A DNA stretch of 64,000 nucleotides, from assembly GCA_034687125.1 (NCBI GenBank), contig JAQGBZ010000322.1:1-64000 (forward strand), in the 5' to 3' direction. The position numbers were made by a program, and so were the translations under genes. The notes beneath the pieces are model-generated. The model was not told the DNA's origin and did not search any database. It saw only the letters and a program-made list of their open reading frames with translations. This DNA is from Neelides folsomi. Its lineage: Eukaryota; Arthropoda; Collembola; Neelipleona; Neelidae. Positions 47,076-59,854 of the stretch are shown piece by piece (the stretch's first letter is position 1; every line of letters starts with the position of its first letter).

Positions 47076-48160
47076 CACATTTTCTTGTTAGTATTTTAGT
47101 ATGTTTTTGGTATTATTGGTATATGATATGTAAGAATTGTGTGTATGGTCTGAGTCTGTATGAGCTATTTGTGTGTTTGTGTAAGAGAAATGGTTTGGAG
47201 TGTGAGAGTGATTTTGTGAATTGGCGTGTCAGGTTAACATGTTTTTGTAATGGGGACTTGGGGTGGCGAAAGGTTCTGTTAAGGAGGGACAAGATTTTAA
47301 TTAAAATTAAAAAATTACAATCATTTGTTTCCCTTCCCGAAGGAGTCAGCGGTGTCTCGACGTCGCTCATCAACTCCCTTCCTATTTACCCAAACACTCG
47401 GCCTACTCCAAATGACTCAACGTCGAGAAGCATTTTTAAAACCAAGACTTCCAAATGTTGGAAACATCCAAGAAATCACCAATTCAATTACATTACAACT
47501 TTAACCCAAGATTCAAATAAGAAAATCTTCATTTGCATCAAATTAGCATTAAATAAAGAGATTCAACAAGACCAAACAACTTAAACTTTACACAAAGTCA
47601 TAAAAGTAATAAAATAGTTAAAACATCAAATAATGAATATTCATCACTCATCACTTTGGTTTTAAACAATTACTGATTTCATTTAAGAAATATGTTTCCG
47701 AATGTGTCTCAATTATAATTGCATTAATAAATGTCCTCATCCCTGTCAACTAATTTCATGGTGGTAATAAAATAAAGCGTCTATGAAATAAAGTGGCGTA
47801 AAATGTAGGAAGTGGGCAGAAAACAACGTGGGATCTGGTCATTGTATAGTGGAGGTGCGAGGGCCGCCGGACGTGTGCCGGGTAATCGGCGTCAATCGGA
47901 AGTGGCCATATTATGACAATGAGCCCACACCAAGTTGATGGGGGGCCAAGGGCTTGAAGTTATTAATCTCCGCTCGCCACCCGTTTGAACGCCGTTCCTC
48001 TCCCTTTCATCTCCTCGTATGAATCCAAAAATCTTACTTTCAATATGAATCTCAACTCATCTCAATCATTCCCAATTCAATCACCCGCGGCGGGCAAACC
48101 TTCAAACATCTAATAAACCCTTTATTTTCAAACAACCCGCTGGCTCCCGATCTCCATACA
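47076..48160. other. Gene-free upstream region of Lmx1, part 3
   Basis: A 153-codon open frame (47123-47584) lacks family features and is probably chance. A GC-rich block at 47790-48010 (GGCCGCCGGACGTGTGCCGG) is distinct from the background and could be a regulatory element. Confidence 0.45.
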
Positions 48161-48164
48161 TAAG

Positions 48165-48260
48165 TATACAATGTACACATACTGTATATGGTACACATAC
48201 TGTATATAGTACATGTACTGTATATTGTACACATACACTGTATGGTATCCAAATACAGTG
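48165..48260. repeat. Degenerate repeat (TACTGTATATGGTACACA)
   Basis: Four imperfect units of 15-21 bp: ACTGTATATGGTACACAT, ACTGTATATAGTACATGT, ACTGTATATTGTACACAT and ACTGTATGGTATCC. Confidence 0.75.
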
Positions 48261-48576
48261 TATGGTATTTATTTAGCTTGAATATTGGTATCTATTTGAT
48301 ATGTATGTATGGTACAAATACAGAAATGAATGAGCTAAAATGCATTTATAGTAAATGCTCCCAATTTAATATATTTTGTCATTGTGTGGGAGCAATGAAG
48401 CCAAAGACGACGTCGTCCGTTGTTTCAAAAGGCACACTTTGGATATTTTCTTTGTCCTTCGACCCCGACCGTCTACGTCTCTTCAATTTGGACCTTTGCT
48501 TTGAGAAAAACTGTTTAGTTAAAATGGAAGCGTGGCGACCGAATGAAGGGGATTTATCTATTGAAAATATTACAGG

Positions 48577-48712
48577 TGAATATACCGTTGATTGTTATAT
48601 TGGTGATATTGTACTTTTGTTATACCGGTGATATTGTACTTATTATACTGGTGATATTATACTTAATATACAGGTGATATTGTTTATACAGGTTATATTG
48701 TTATTATACAAG
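48577..48712. repeat. Tandem repeat (TATACCGGTGATATTGTACT)
   Basis: Five to six units of about 26 bp sharing GGTGATATTGTACTTNTTATAC, increasingly diverged to the right. Confidence 0.75.
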
Positions 48713-49677
48713 TGTCATTTCTTCCCTTATGTTGAAGGTTGTGACATTATTTATGCCTTTATTTATCCCTTTATTAAACGTGGAGTTTAGGTAAATGCGA
48801 GATAAGGAGAGTAAGATTTAATAAGAGAGGGAAAGGGAGAGCGCAATATCCCCGAATTACTTCCACCAGCACAGTCAAAAGACAAAGGATGACTCGATCC
48901 GACTCCTTTGATTTATTTCAACCGGGTGGGTGAGATCTCCCAACTCTAACATAATGAAAACTTCCACCCCTTTCATCTTCTTATCTCTCAACATGCGAAT
49001 TGCTAATACACTTTTATAACAATAATTGTTTTACTCATTTCAAAATTCTAATTAAATATTTAATTATCATTTACATTTAATATGAAAATTAAATTAAATA
49101 AACTCAATATTAAATTGAATAAAACTGAATAAATTGAATTAGAAAAATTATGATTTTTCTTTCGCTAAAATATGCATTTTAGCACATTTTTATATTTGAC
49201 TATTAAAATAATTTGGAATTTTATGGAGCTGAATCAGCAAAAAAAGAGTTAAACTTGAAAAAACCAAGAAATCTAAAAGCATTTATAAAATGAGATTTTG
49301 CAAAAAAAGAAAGTTCGGACCTGCCCTACAATTTTTATGTCACCGCCGAGGCGAGGTTTGGCTCTATGAAAAAAACCGAGGATTTTGGGGAAGTCAGCAG
49401 TTGGGGTCGTCATTTTTCTCCCTCGGCGGGGAAGGAGGGAAAAGTGCGGAGACGGAGGGTTCTTTCCCTATCATTAATCCTACGTGTTGAAGGAGGACAC
49501 ACACGCACACATACACATAATAATGGGAAGGGAAGGAAGTCCAATAAGAAGGAAACCTCCCTCGGCCCAACAAAATTTATCGCCCAGTTGGGAAGTACCC
49601 GAAGAACGGTGAGGAATTTTGTGGAGGCATTATTCTTCAATATTTCATATAACCCGCCATACCTCCATTCTTATAAT
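48713..49677. other. Gene-free upstream region of Lmx1, part 4
   Basis: Contains a GC-richer block at 49290-49680 with several overlapping short frames on both strands, none with conserved text. No gene supported. Confidence 0.45.
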
Positions 49678-49820
49678 CTAACCAAACGCTAGATATAGCC
49701 AAACGAGAGATATATCCAATAGCAAGAAATAACCAAACGCGAGATATATCCAAGAGCAAGATATAGTCAATGGCAGGATATAGACAATGGCAGTATATAG
49801 GGAATGGCAGGATATAACAA
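49678..49820. repeat. Tandem repeat (GAGATATATCCAAGAGCAA)
   Basis: Six or seven imperfect units of about 20 bp, drifting from AACCAAACGAGAGATATATCC on the left to AATGGCAGGATATAG on the right. Confidence 0.75.
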
Positions 49821-52800
49821 GACGTGTGTGCTTTCTCCTCCTTTAGTCTTCCCCTTCATATGCATTCCCCCGGATAATTCCCCCACATAATCTTTTCATT
49901 TCGTCTTCTCAGTATATTATCCGAATCATACTACTTTTCAAACTCCCGGGATCAACCAGCTTTACGAGATTCTCGCCGAGCGACATTCATTGTGCAATTA
50001 AGGGCCCTTCCCGTTATTGTCTTCACCGCACAGCCAAACATTACCAAGTTCCCATTATGACCGTAGGAGACATCGCAAGATCTTATATGTAAATAACACA
50101 CAATTCACATTTAAGATATCTCATATTACATAAAGATCTCGTCTTATACCTACGATATAACTTGGAGATCTCATGATCTCATATAGGAAAAGATCTTGGA
50201 GATGTTTAGAGATCATTCCAAGGTTCCCGGGTTTTAATAGCGGGTGTTTAAAAGAAGATTCTACCCGGGTTTTAAAAGGTCTTTTCCATGCTGATCTGAC
50301 CGTCCACGTTCGTTCTCTTGTTATGTATTGGATGTCCTCATGGAGTGAGTAATTTGGAGGGGGATTTTAAATTCAGGGAACGTCTCGCCTATTGGCTCAG
50401 TTCAAATATTTGATAGAGAAAAGAAAGGGGTTCTTTCCAGACACCGGATGACCCGGGCGAGAGGATCCGCTTGTTAGAACGTTATAAATGTATTTTCCCC
50501 AAATACCGATCATTCTTTGCTCCATTACTCATGAAATTCCTGGCTCAATCAATCTTCCTCCTTCTTACCCAGAAACTCCCCCCGACCAACACATACACAC
50601 TTTGTATATGTAGAGATCCAAAATAAAGACGAACAGAAACGAGATTTCAAACTTTTATTATACGACTAATAAATTACGCATCATCGGTTTCTCATATTCA
50701 TTACACTAATGAATCTAATGAGCCATGGAAGGTATTTACCAACATGGAACCATTCTATGTAATTCATACACAACAAATAGTATTCATACTAAACTGTACT
50801 GTACACTCTAGCTACATACAATTTCATATTAAATAAATCTTGAAATATTTACAAAATGTATGTATACCAGGTATGTATGATATATTCCAAACATGAAATC
50901 AAAACTACAAATATTTTCCTAATATGGAAGAAATAATGAATGAGTATTAAAGGAAAATTAAAAGATAATGAAAGTTTATTAAAGGAAATTATTAAAGGAC
51001 TTGGAGACCTAAATGGGCTTGAATGCATTATATTCAAAGCAATCGTATTTAAATACATTGTAATTTTTAACTGATTATATCTTTGAAACAAGAAATATAT
51101 GAAAGCTAGAAATTGGATATATTAAAATACATTATACAAGTATCATATATCCATAATTCCCAAATAAAATATCCTTTGCAAAATATTTTTAAAGATTGAT
51201 TAAAAATTATTTCCTATGTAAACCAATGTAAAGACACACACACGGACCGATTTTTTTACAAGATTTAGAGAAATATATGAAATCTAGAACTTTGACTATT
51301 CAATTATATCCATGATACTAAATCAGGTTTCAAAGTTTCATTTATGACAACTAATGCAAACTAGCTTTAAGGACAAGCCCATGAAGACCTAAGTCGATAG
51401 TCTCCTTTTAATTATAATTACAAGAATGTTGTTCCAATTATTGAATGGAATTTGAAAGATTAATCATACAATTAGGGAGCTTAAGTTTGTTGAAAATGAA
51501 GAGGATTCGTTGTTTTGTTGGGAGTAAAGGAAGGATGGGCCAAAAAATGTCCCCTCCATCGCATTGGCACAAAAGTTTGTAGAAGGAAAGAAAGGCGGAC
51601 TTTTCCACTCCCGGGATTCTTCCCTTAAATATTCTTCCCCTCTCTTTCATATGAGATTTCATATTACACAGATTGTTGACCAGCTATTGATCCTCAACTT
51701 ATAGGGAAAATACTCAAAAACCATCTCACACACGTGGGTTCAGAAATTCGGACCGAATGGTTCCAAACCAAACCTCAGACATATTAATGTCCCCACTATC
51801 TCACTCTAATCAATTTCTATTATTTAATATATCCAAAATAAAATAATTCTTTAGCAAATTCAAAATCCGATCTAAAATTCAAAATCAAAACCAAATCCAA
51901 TTTCAAATTCAAATTCAAAATCAAAACCCTAACTCAGTCTAGCCTAACTTTTGTTTTTTATTGTAATTATTTTTATTGAATAATAATAATAAATAATAAA
52001 GTATTAGTATTATAAAATTGTAATACAGATATGTATGGTATATGATGCGATATTGTACTGTGTAAGATTTGTATTGTATATTTGTATATGTGAAATTTTG
52101 TGGTGTTTTCTCCAATAATATTAGTGAATGTAAAGTAAGAGGAATTTTTATGTGATAAAGCGAGTATGTGAGCCAGACTGGGGATATTATCCCAACCACG
52201 GGTGAATGAGCATCAAATGTGGAGATCCATTCAAGATCACCTGTGCTTTCCCCCTAACCTTATTCAATATCATCTCTACATGCAAATGGAAAGAGATTTT
52301 TCCAAAAATCCCATTATTTTTCATAATAATAGTCGGATAGCCAATATTCAGCCCACCATGAAATTATTCCCATTCTCCCAAAAATCACCCCGAAAAATTT
52401 TGCATCAAGACTCATTCATTCTAATTACGAACACCCGTGTTGGATCAAACCTTTATCTTTTTCCATATATATGGGTGCACATACTGTATACTGTATAATG
52501 CATAAGAATAAGTATATTATATTAATATGAGTAGTATTATGTAAATATCTGTAATACAATATCTGTATTACGAACCATTGTCTAAAATATATTTTCTTCA
52601 TTGTGGATATATGTAGATGGGTTATTCGGATTATTCGGGGTTTTCGGCCTATCCGGGTTTGAACACTTGGGCTTTACTAATCCATATTAAAAGGATGTCC
52701 CATTGTGACTGGCTTAGAATACAAACCAGGGTGGATTTTCCTGCAGAGTGAATGAAGGGACGTCAAAGGCATTCTTTGTGACAGGGGGTAAAATCCAATT

Positions 52801-54885
52801 TTATTAGTCAATCCGATGCTCAAGTTGTAAGCTGAAGAGTTAAGAAAAAACCCGTATCGGTTTCACATAATCGGGGAATCGGGATTGAGATCGGGATTGA
52901 GGGTGGATGGAACAGAGGTGGAAAATCTCAAAGTTTTTGACAGCTTGTCACTGAAACCTCTCGCCTTCTCCTATTTCAATCAATGTATCAAAAGGATTTT
53001 CCTCCTTTTTTTATTATTTCCCTATCCAATTTCAAGAGGAGTTAAGAAAATCACTTAAGCCTCACGTGCTTCACCCCCAGCCAAATCCCTCACGAATCTC
53101 ACCATGGAGATATTTCTTCGCAGTTGAAATCTCTTCCCATTGGACACAAAATAGAAGATCCAAATCCTTCTTTTTTATTCATCCTTATTTTAGACATCCA
53201 GCCCACCCTATATATTACATATGTATGTATTTAATACATGAAGATTCTAAATATAAAATGAATAGCTTTAAATTCCAAATAGGATTGATTAAGAATTTTA
53301 GCAGATTTAAAATGTTTTTTGGATTTAAACTATGTTTGGATTTCAATGTATTTGGATATAAAATGTGAGTGAGTTTGAGTTTGCTTGATTTTGAAGACAT
53401 CCGACCCTGTGTCTTCAATCTGAGTCTTGATAGTTCTGAGTCTTGAGTTCCTTAATGAGAAATTGGAAGTGGGGGATTGAAGAGCTCATTTAATAAATAA
53501 GACCGGAATGCTCACCATTAAATGTCTACTGAGTTTGACTTTCACTCCCTTGTTTGACTTTGAAGGACAAGAGGACTTGGATGAAGCTTGGGCTTAAGAT
53601 GAAAGGAGCGACTATAGACACAAGCGAACACCCTTTGAAACCAATACTACTTTAGACCCCTTTCTCTATACACAACTATTATATAAGAACTTTATAAGAA
53701 CTCTGTAGTACTACAAATACCATATGTATATCAGTGTTATACTTATAATTTTATTTTATCTCCTGCAGATAATGACTCTCGTAACAATTTGCCATTTCTT
53801 TGAACAATTTCCTTATATAATCTTATAGACTTTTACATCCGCGTACTTCATATACCAAGATCAGATCATATACTAAATATCATATACATACAGTTTGGTA
53901 CATACAGATACAGTACATGGTTCATATAGTGTAATAGTCTACACATACTAGTCTTGGAAGATAATCTTAAATGTATGGTATAATATGGTAGTCTTATGTA
54001 GTATGTATGTATATGGTAGTCTTATACTTTAAGTTTGGATCTTCCTCATTCACATTCTTCCCTTGGATCGATTAGTTGTATATTTGGTAAGGTTGGTTCT
54101 ATAGTGAGTTCTATCCAATATAATACGTATCCAATATATATCAAATATAGTACTACATTTTAGGATTCTGTTCCCAACTCCCAATCTCCTATTTGTGAGA
54201 AGAAATGAAAATTCTCCACTTGGCTTCGGAGCGAGTCTGAAGAAGGGTTTAAAACTGGAGACGCTTTCATAATGTCACAACTTATGCAACCCCAACTTTG
54301 TAAAGGCGTAAAAGTGGAGATAAAGAAAAGACCCCTCTTTTACAACTCTTTAGACTCTCTCTTCCAGCTACCATGTATTTGGATTGGAGTTTTTAGAGTC
54401 TTGCGAGTCTTTGTAGCCTCTTGGAGCATTTTGGAGTTTTTAGAGTTTTAGGAGTATTTCGAGTCATTGGAGTCTTTTGATAATAAAAAGGGTCTGAGGG
54501 AATTTTGCTAGGAGACTTTTTAAATAAGTTGAGGGTGAACTCCACACCCTCCGTTCCCTCTAGTTATGAAAAGTGTTCCAATAATTCTAATACTCCCAGT
54601 CTTTTCATTTCACCACTCCAGCCAACTTTTTAATTAAATTTAAAAATTATTGTCCATCAAGGAAAAAAGTTTATAAAGTTTGGTCTGGGAAGGGTTAGGA
54701 GCCAAAAGGGGAGATCTCCGACTTCCCCTCCTCCGACCACACGATTATTAAGCCACTTTCCACTTTTACGAGTAAGGGAAGTCTTGAAGAGACGAAGGAA
54801 GAAAGTCCATTTGCATTTCGCATTCTCAAAATATTTCTTTCCTTTACCATATATTTCATATAGGTACATATGTATGGTATATATG
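49821..54885. other. Gene-free 5-kb stretch
   Basis: Mixed sequence with no exon chain. Complex blocks at 50220-50600, 52600-53160 and 54180-54560 may be conserved elements. A TTCAAATTCAAAATCAAAAC-type simple run lies at 51850-51935. TTCGG and GGAGTTTT runs lie at 52618-52660 and 54384-54480. Confidence 0.45.
54384..54480. repeat. Degenerate GGAGTTTTTAGAGTCTT repeat
   Basis: About nine imperfect 9-10 bp units (TTTTAGAGTC, TTGCGAGTC, TTTGGAGTTTT, TTTCGAGTCA), related to the runs at 28714 and 52618. Confidence 0.6.
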
Positions 54886-54961
54886 TACAGGGTGGTCCAT
54901 AGGCTTTCTTTTTTATACGATTGTTTATGTAAAAATAAAGTAACTTATGACCCACCCTGTA
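54886..54961. mobile_element. CAGGGTG-family MITE, complete (76 bp)
   Basis: Begins TACAGGGTGGTCCATAGGCT and ends AACTTATGACCCACCCTGTA. It shares the centre TTTATACGATTGTTTATGT with the copies at 44517 and 1-56. TA-flanked; non-coding. Confidence 0.8.
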
Positions 54962-57900
54962 TATTTATATGGTAAGAAGAAATGCGTGAAAAGGGACAAA
55001 TAAGGGCGGTCGCGTGTGTCCTTTTGATTTTGACCCAAAAGGGGCCCTGAGGAGTTTTCCTCCTTTGTTGCTCTTTCTTTCTAATTGTCTCCCGAGCGGG
55101 TTTTGGGTCAACAAGGGAAGAGATGAAGTTGAATTGAAGGCGAATCGATGCAAAAAGGCTCAAGTCCCATGACAATGACATATGTACTTGCTCTGTTTGA
55201 TCCTGCCCAATTGTTGACTTAGCCAGGACCTGTCCATCCTCCACTATTCATGCTTTTCCGATCCAGAGAAAATAAGCCAAAAATCTCTCCCCACTCCCAT
55301 CGACGGATCGGTCATGGGAAAGACAAACATGAAGAAATTTATTTCCCATCAATACTCCATCAACTCTTTAGCCTTTAAGTCCAAGCCTCATTAGATAAAG
55401 AATTCATTTCTAATGTAATTGTTGGTCATTTAAAGCCATTTAAAGATTTTAATCAGCTTTAGAAATTAACTTTTAAATTTAAGCGAGAATTTTCGTAAAA
55501 ATCTAGAATTGTAAATTTTAACCGGGAATTTTGGAAAATTTTAGCAGGGAATTCTTGAATATTTTTAACCGGCTTTGTAAATTTCAACTTTCCAAAAGGG
55601 TTAATTTCAATTTCTTTTCCCATCCTTTTTCGTATTTTCGCCCACGTGTCGTCTCTTTCATCTCCCTCCGCAAATGAATCCAAAAGTATAAACTTAAATG
55701 AATGACCAAAGAGAAAAGAGAAGTCGGGTGATTGGTCATTGCTATGAGCAATTAATTTATTATTCCCATCCGCCCATCGTGGTCGTGTTGTATGAACCAA
55801 AACCCTGAATAAGAATACCATCAATGGACTCCAAATACTCAATAAGAACCGGATAATGAATTTAATAAATGAATTCATTAAGTTAAGCTATACTGTAATT
55901 TAGATACATGTATCATTCATACATTCATACATGTATTTATCATATTTATATATCGTAGGCTTCATAATATGTATGAACATGAATTTTGTTTAATATGTAT
56001 GGTATATACATATTCATATGTATGGAAGTCAATACAGAATAATACAGATATAATATGACAGTTGGAATTATAGTATTGATAATAGTTAAATCTGGTCGTG
56101 TGCCGGGGGAGTCTCTTCCCACAGTGAAGAAGCGAAACGTTAAATGTCCCTGTGGGGGGTCTTGGGTCGCGTGCCTTGACACAAGCCCCGTTTGTGGACC
56201 GACAGTTTACGAGTGTTTGCACTGTATCTCATTTTTCCATCAATTGATAAAGGGGGATTGAGTCACATTGACGAACATCCAAAAGTGTGGGCAAGATAGG
56301 AAAAAGTCAATCAGGCGAGGAAAGGGAATTTAAACAACACTTTGAAATCACTCACTAAACACCGGAGGATTAATCACGCTCAATTCATCGACTTCAACCT
56401 TTACAAAGCTCATTTAAAGAATTTAAATCTCTATTTTAATAATCTAACTATTTTAATAAACTTTTCATTTTTGTCATTTACTAAATATTTAATGACATAA
56501 ATCTTTATTTAATTAATAGTTTTCTGATCTTAAATTCTCTTAAATAATTTTTTAAATGATTTTTTTTAAATTACTCAAAATTGTAATACTGTATTGTTTA
56601 ATTGTAAATTTAATTGTAAATTGTATGGTAAATTGTATTTGTACATTTATGTAATTTCGAAAAAAAGAAAATAAAATGAAAACAAATTGAAAGTTAGTTG
56701 AAGTTTAATGGCAAGGGCGAAATTGAAAATGTTTCCCCCCTTTTAATACGCCAATTCCGATTTTTGTATCGGGACAAATGGCAGTACACTGAGGGTATCT
56801 TTCCCCATATGAACCATTATCAGGAGTCGGAGCATATGTTAGGAAGGATTTGGGCCGATTTGGTGAAAGAAGGCGAGTTGGTAAGTTAAGCTTTTTAAAG
56901 CTCAACAGCTCATGAACATGAGATTAGATCCCATTTTACTTCTTTGACTCTTTGGCGAAAAGGAGCCTTAATGTCCATACATATGTCTATGTAAATATAT
57001 GTAAGTATACAGTATGCAAGTATATGTAACAACTGTATTACTCTATATGTAAGTACAGGGATGTATGTATATTTACGCATATGGGATGTATGGGATATAT
57101 TGTAGATTTGTGTAAGTCTTCAAGGCCCCCTCCGTTTGGGGAGGACAAGAAGACTAATGGGATATGGTAAATAGGGAAATGGGGAGATTCACAATGCCAC
57201 AACATTTTTCATCATTTACTTCACTCAACACTTTGACATGAAGATTCAATGCGAAATTCCAGCCGAGAATGCATTATGCAGCTCATATGATTTAACATTG
57301 GGGATTTAAGCCGATGGATACAAAATGATCTTTTGATAATGTTTGAATACAACCTCGTTTTTTAAATTTAAAAGTTTGACTAGATACTGCCCGACTAAAG
57401 AAATGGCTAAATATTGCTCCTAAGTTGGGAAGTTTTAGTCGTTCTAACTCTAGTAACTCTAGTCAAAATGCAACCAAATCCAAATCTCATACAACTCATA
57501 TAAAAATAAATTATATTTATGAATGCATTTAATATAATATACGTAAAATTACAATTACAATTAAATGTATGAGATTTGGCATTTTTGGATATTATATTAT
57601 TTATATATTGCAATGGAATTGCAATGCAATGCGGGGGAGTTGCGGTTCGTGAAATGTATTCAACTTGCGCTCCCTAGTTTCACATGTAGACACCAAGTTG
57701 TAAAAGAAATTCGAATGATTCAATCTTTTCATTCATTCATTAAATATTAACTTCTTACTCATTTCCTCTTCATAATATTTAATTATTTCATTTACTTTTA
57801 AATTCACACGCTATACTAATAGCTTTACAGCAAACACTAAAGAGGTAATTAATACATATATTATATTTAACAATATAACTAAAATTGGGACATTGAAAAT

Positions 57901-58145
57901 TAAACATATTTAATTTTATACTTTTGACGTAGGTAGTCTAGAGTCTTAATAGTGTAATCATTATTATGATTAATCATTGTTATTATTATAATAGTAATTA
58001 TTATAAATTGTATTAAAACTATTGAATTTTGCCAATTTCAGTTAATCAATATTTTCCCAATGAATCAAATCGCGATCTTTGTAATTATTTCGACAATGGA
58101 ATTCTCGTGGATTTTGCCCAATGTCTGGACTGATATGAAAATGCC
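54962..58145. other. Gene-free stretch upstream of the SNX gene
   Basis: GC-richer blocks at 54990-55330 and 56085-56260. A possible exon-like frame ends at a GTAAGT donor at 56881. An acceptor (TTTCAG ending 58041) lies about 100 nt before the SNX start codon, so the SNX 5' UTR is probably spliced and its first exon may lie in this stretch. Confidence 0.45.
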
Positions 58146-59616
58146 ATGATCCAGGCGTTCATTCCCAGATACAAGTCAGTGGAAGTGAGTAGAAACAAAC
58201 GACCTTACCACGTCTACTCCATTGAAGTTCACGTCGGAACTCAGGTGACGACCCTTGACCGGAGATATTCGGATTTTCTTCAGCTTCACAAAGAAGTTCG
58301 TACTTTTCCTCCTTCACCCTTTTTAACTCCTTTTCCAATCCTTCAATTTCTTTATGAACAAATGGTGGGTCTATGGGATCCAATTTAATAAGATTTTCCC
58401 AATCGTTTTCGATATGTTCCATTTTTTCGGTTAATTGGATTTTAATTGACTTTGGATTAATTGACTAAAGACGATTCTAATTAATGTTGATTAATTTTGA
58501 TAGTTGAGAAAATACCACGACACTCCTGGATTTCCCCCAAAGCGTGTTCGGAATGCTTCTGTTAAAGTTCTCGAGTCTCGTCGAACAACGCTTCAAAAGT
58601 ATTTGCAAACTATGCTCCAAGTGAATCCTGTTCCAAAAGAAATTATCGACTTTCTCGACCTAAATCTATCGTTAGTAAATATAAAAATTATTATAATATA
58701 AGTATAACAATTATTAATATTATAAGTATAATAATTAATAATATTATTTGTATAATTAGTAAGTTAGTATGTAATTATATGATATTGACATGTGCGAATT
58801 TTTTATTACAAATAATTGCATGTGGATGCATTTATTCAATATTAATAATTGGTAAAGTATTTAGCTTTCGATTAAAAGAAAGTTGTTTATTAGTTCAATG
58901 AGCTTAAGTGAAGTTAAAGAATTGACGTTTCATTCTGGGTTTTCTAAATTATCTAAATTTAATTAATTGACGATTAAAATTTCTCGTTACACATTAGTCC
59001 AATGGAATTCACTCTTAAAAGTTCAATTAGTTAAAATAGTATAACTAGTATATCTTTATTAAAACTATTTGTTGAGGTGAAAGATTTGTAAATAAACAAA
59101 CGATTATGCAATTTTCCAATATTCTAGATATTGATACCAAAATAGTTTTTTAGACTTTATTATTTATCAAAACTACATTAGAATTCTTCATGTCCAGCGA
59201 TAAAACTAAATTTAAAATTTTAACTAAATGTCTAGATTCTTCAAATTTTAGATAATTAGATTACAATTAGGTTAATTTTTGTTATCTAACCTCCAGAGCA
59301 AACAATTAGATTTAAGTTATCTAATCAAACTTATTAAATGATAACATTTGATTAATAACATGAATTATTTTTAAGGTCATCAAGCGATTCATTTCTTCGT
59401 GTGCCTGGAGAGAATCAAGAAGGGGACACAAAATCCCAAACAACGAGCGAAGACCAGGAAGTGGATTGGGCTATTTTGAATCCAGCTGCTGGATTTGTAG
59501 AGGATCCTTTCTTGGAATCGGACTCAAGCAGCAATTTGTCGGATACGGTCACTCGAGGTGTCCTTGATGCCATTTATCAGACAGCGTCTGGAAGCTTTTC
59601 TGACTCATCCGCTTAA
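58146..59616 (+). CDS. PX-domain sorting nexin, SNX22/SNX24-like
   Basis: Three exons, 58146-58295, 58504-58670 and 59376-59616, give 185 aa. The PX domain fills residues 1 to about 108: IPRYKSVEV, RPYHVYSIEVHVG, the phosphoinositide motif RRYSDFLQLHKE, then PGFPPKRVRN (proline-rich loop), ESRRTTLQKYLQTML and EIIDFLDLNLS. PX domains bind phosphatidylinositol 3-phosphate on endosomes. The C-terminal 78 residues are serine- and acid-rich, with EDPFLESDSSSNLSDTV. The start follows an in-frame stop at 58128-58130, so it cannot lie further upstream. The exon 1 donor (GAA|GTTCGT) is weak. The leader contains short upstream ATG frames. Confidence 0.85.
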
Positions 59617-59854
59617 TTGCAATACCATTCATTTATAGCTCTATTTTAAAGCACATAAGTAGACAGGTAATTATAATTAATTGAAATTAATAAAAAAAAT
59701 TGCAAAAATTTTTGATTTTAACATTAACCCAAAAATTCTTGATTTTACCATTAACCCCAAAATTCCTGATTTTAACATTAAATATATCAGTACGATTTTA
59801 ATTTTAATTAATTTTAATTGTTTGTTTTGTTTGATTTTAGATCTTGAATTGAAA
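59617..59854. other. SNX-SLC37 intergenic spacer
   Basis: Holds AATAAA (59689-59694) for the SNX transcript, a repeated AAAATTCTTGATTTTAACATTAACCC-type word (three copies, 59700-59790) and a strong acceptor with a T-rich tract ending at AG 59839-59840, 14 nt before the SLC37 start. Confidence 0.7.

Noticed and set aside
47123-47584. 153-codon plus-strand open frame
   Set aside because: No domain, composition drifts from cysteine-rich to lysine/threonine-rich, and the opposite strand is also open; no splice partners. Treated as chance.
48188-48631. 147-codon plus-strand open frame
   Set aside because: It starts inside the ACTGTATA simple repeat and ends inside the GGTGATATTG tandem repeat; the middle matches nothing I know.
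53190-53215. GCCCACCCTATA as another CAGGGTG element end
   Set aside because: The terminal G is missing and there is no opposite end within 200 bp; too weak to call.
55459-55878. 139-codon minus-strand open frame
   Set aside because: The C-terminal half comes from a degenerate GGGAATTTTNNAAAATT repeat; no conserved motif and no splice chain.
58042-58130. Extending the SNX protein upstream through NQYFPNESNRDLC-type text
   Set aside because: The frame runs into TGA at 58128-58130 before the PX domain; kept as 5' UTR.
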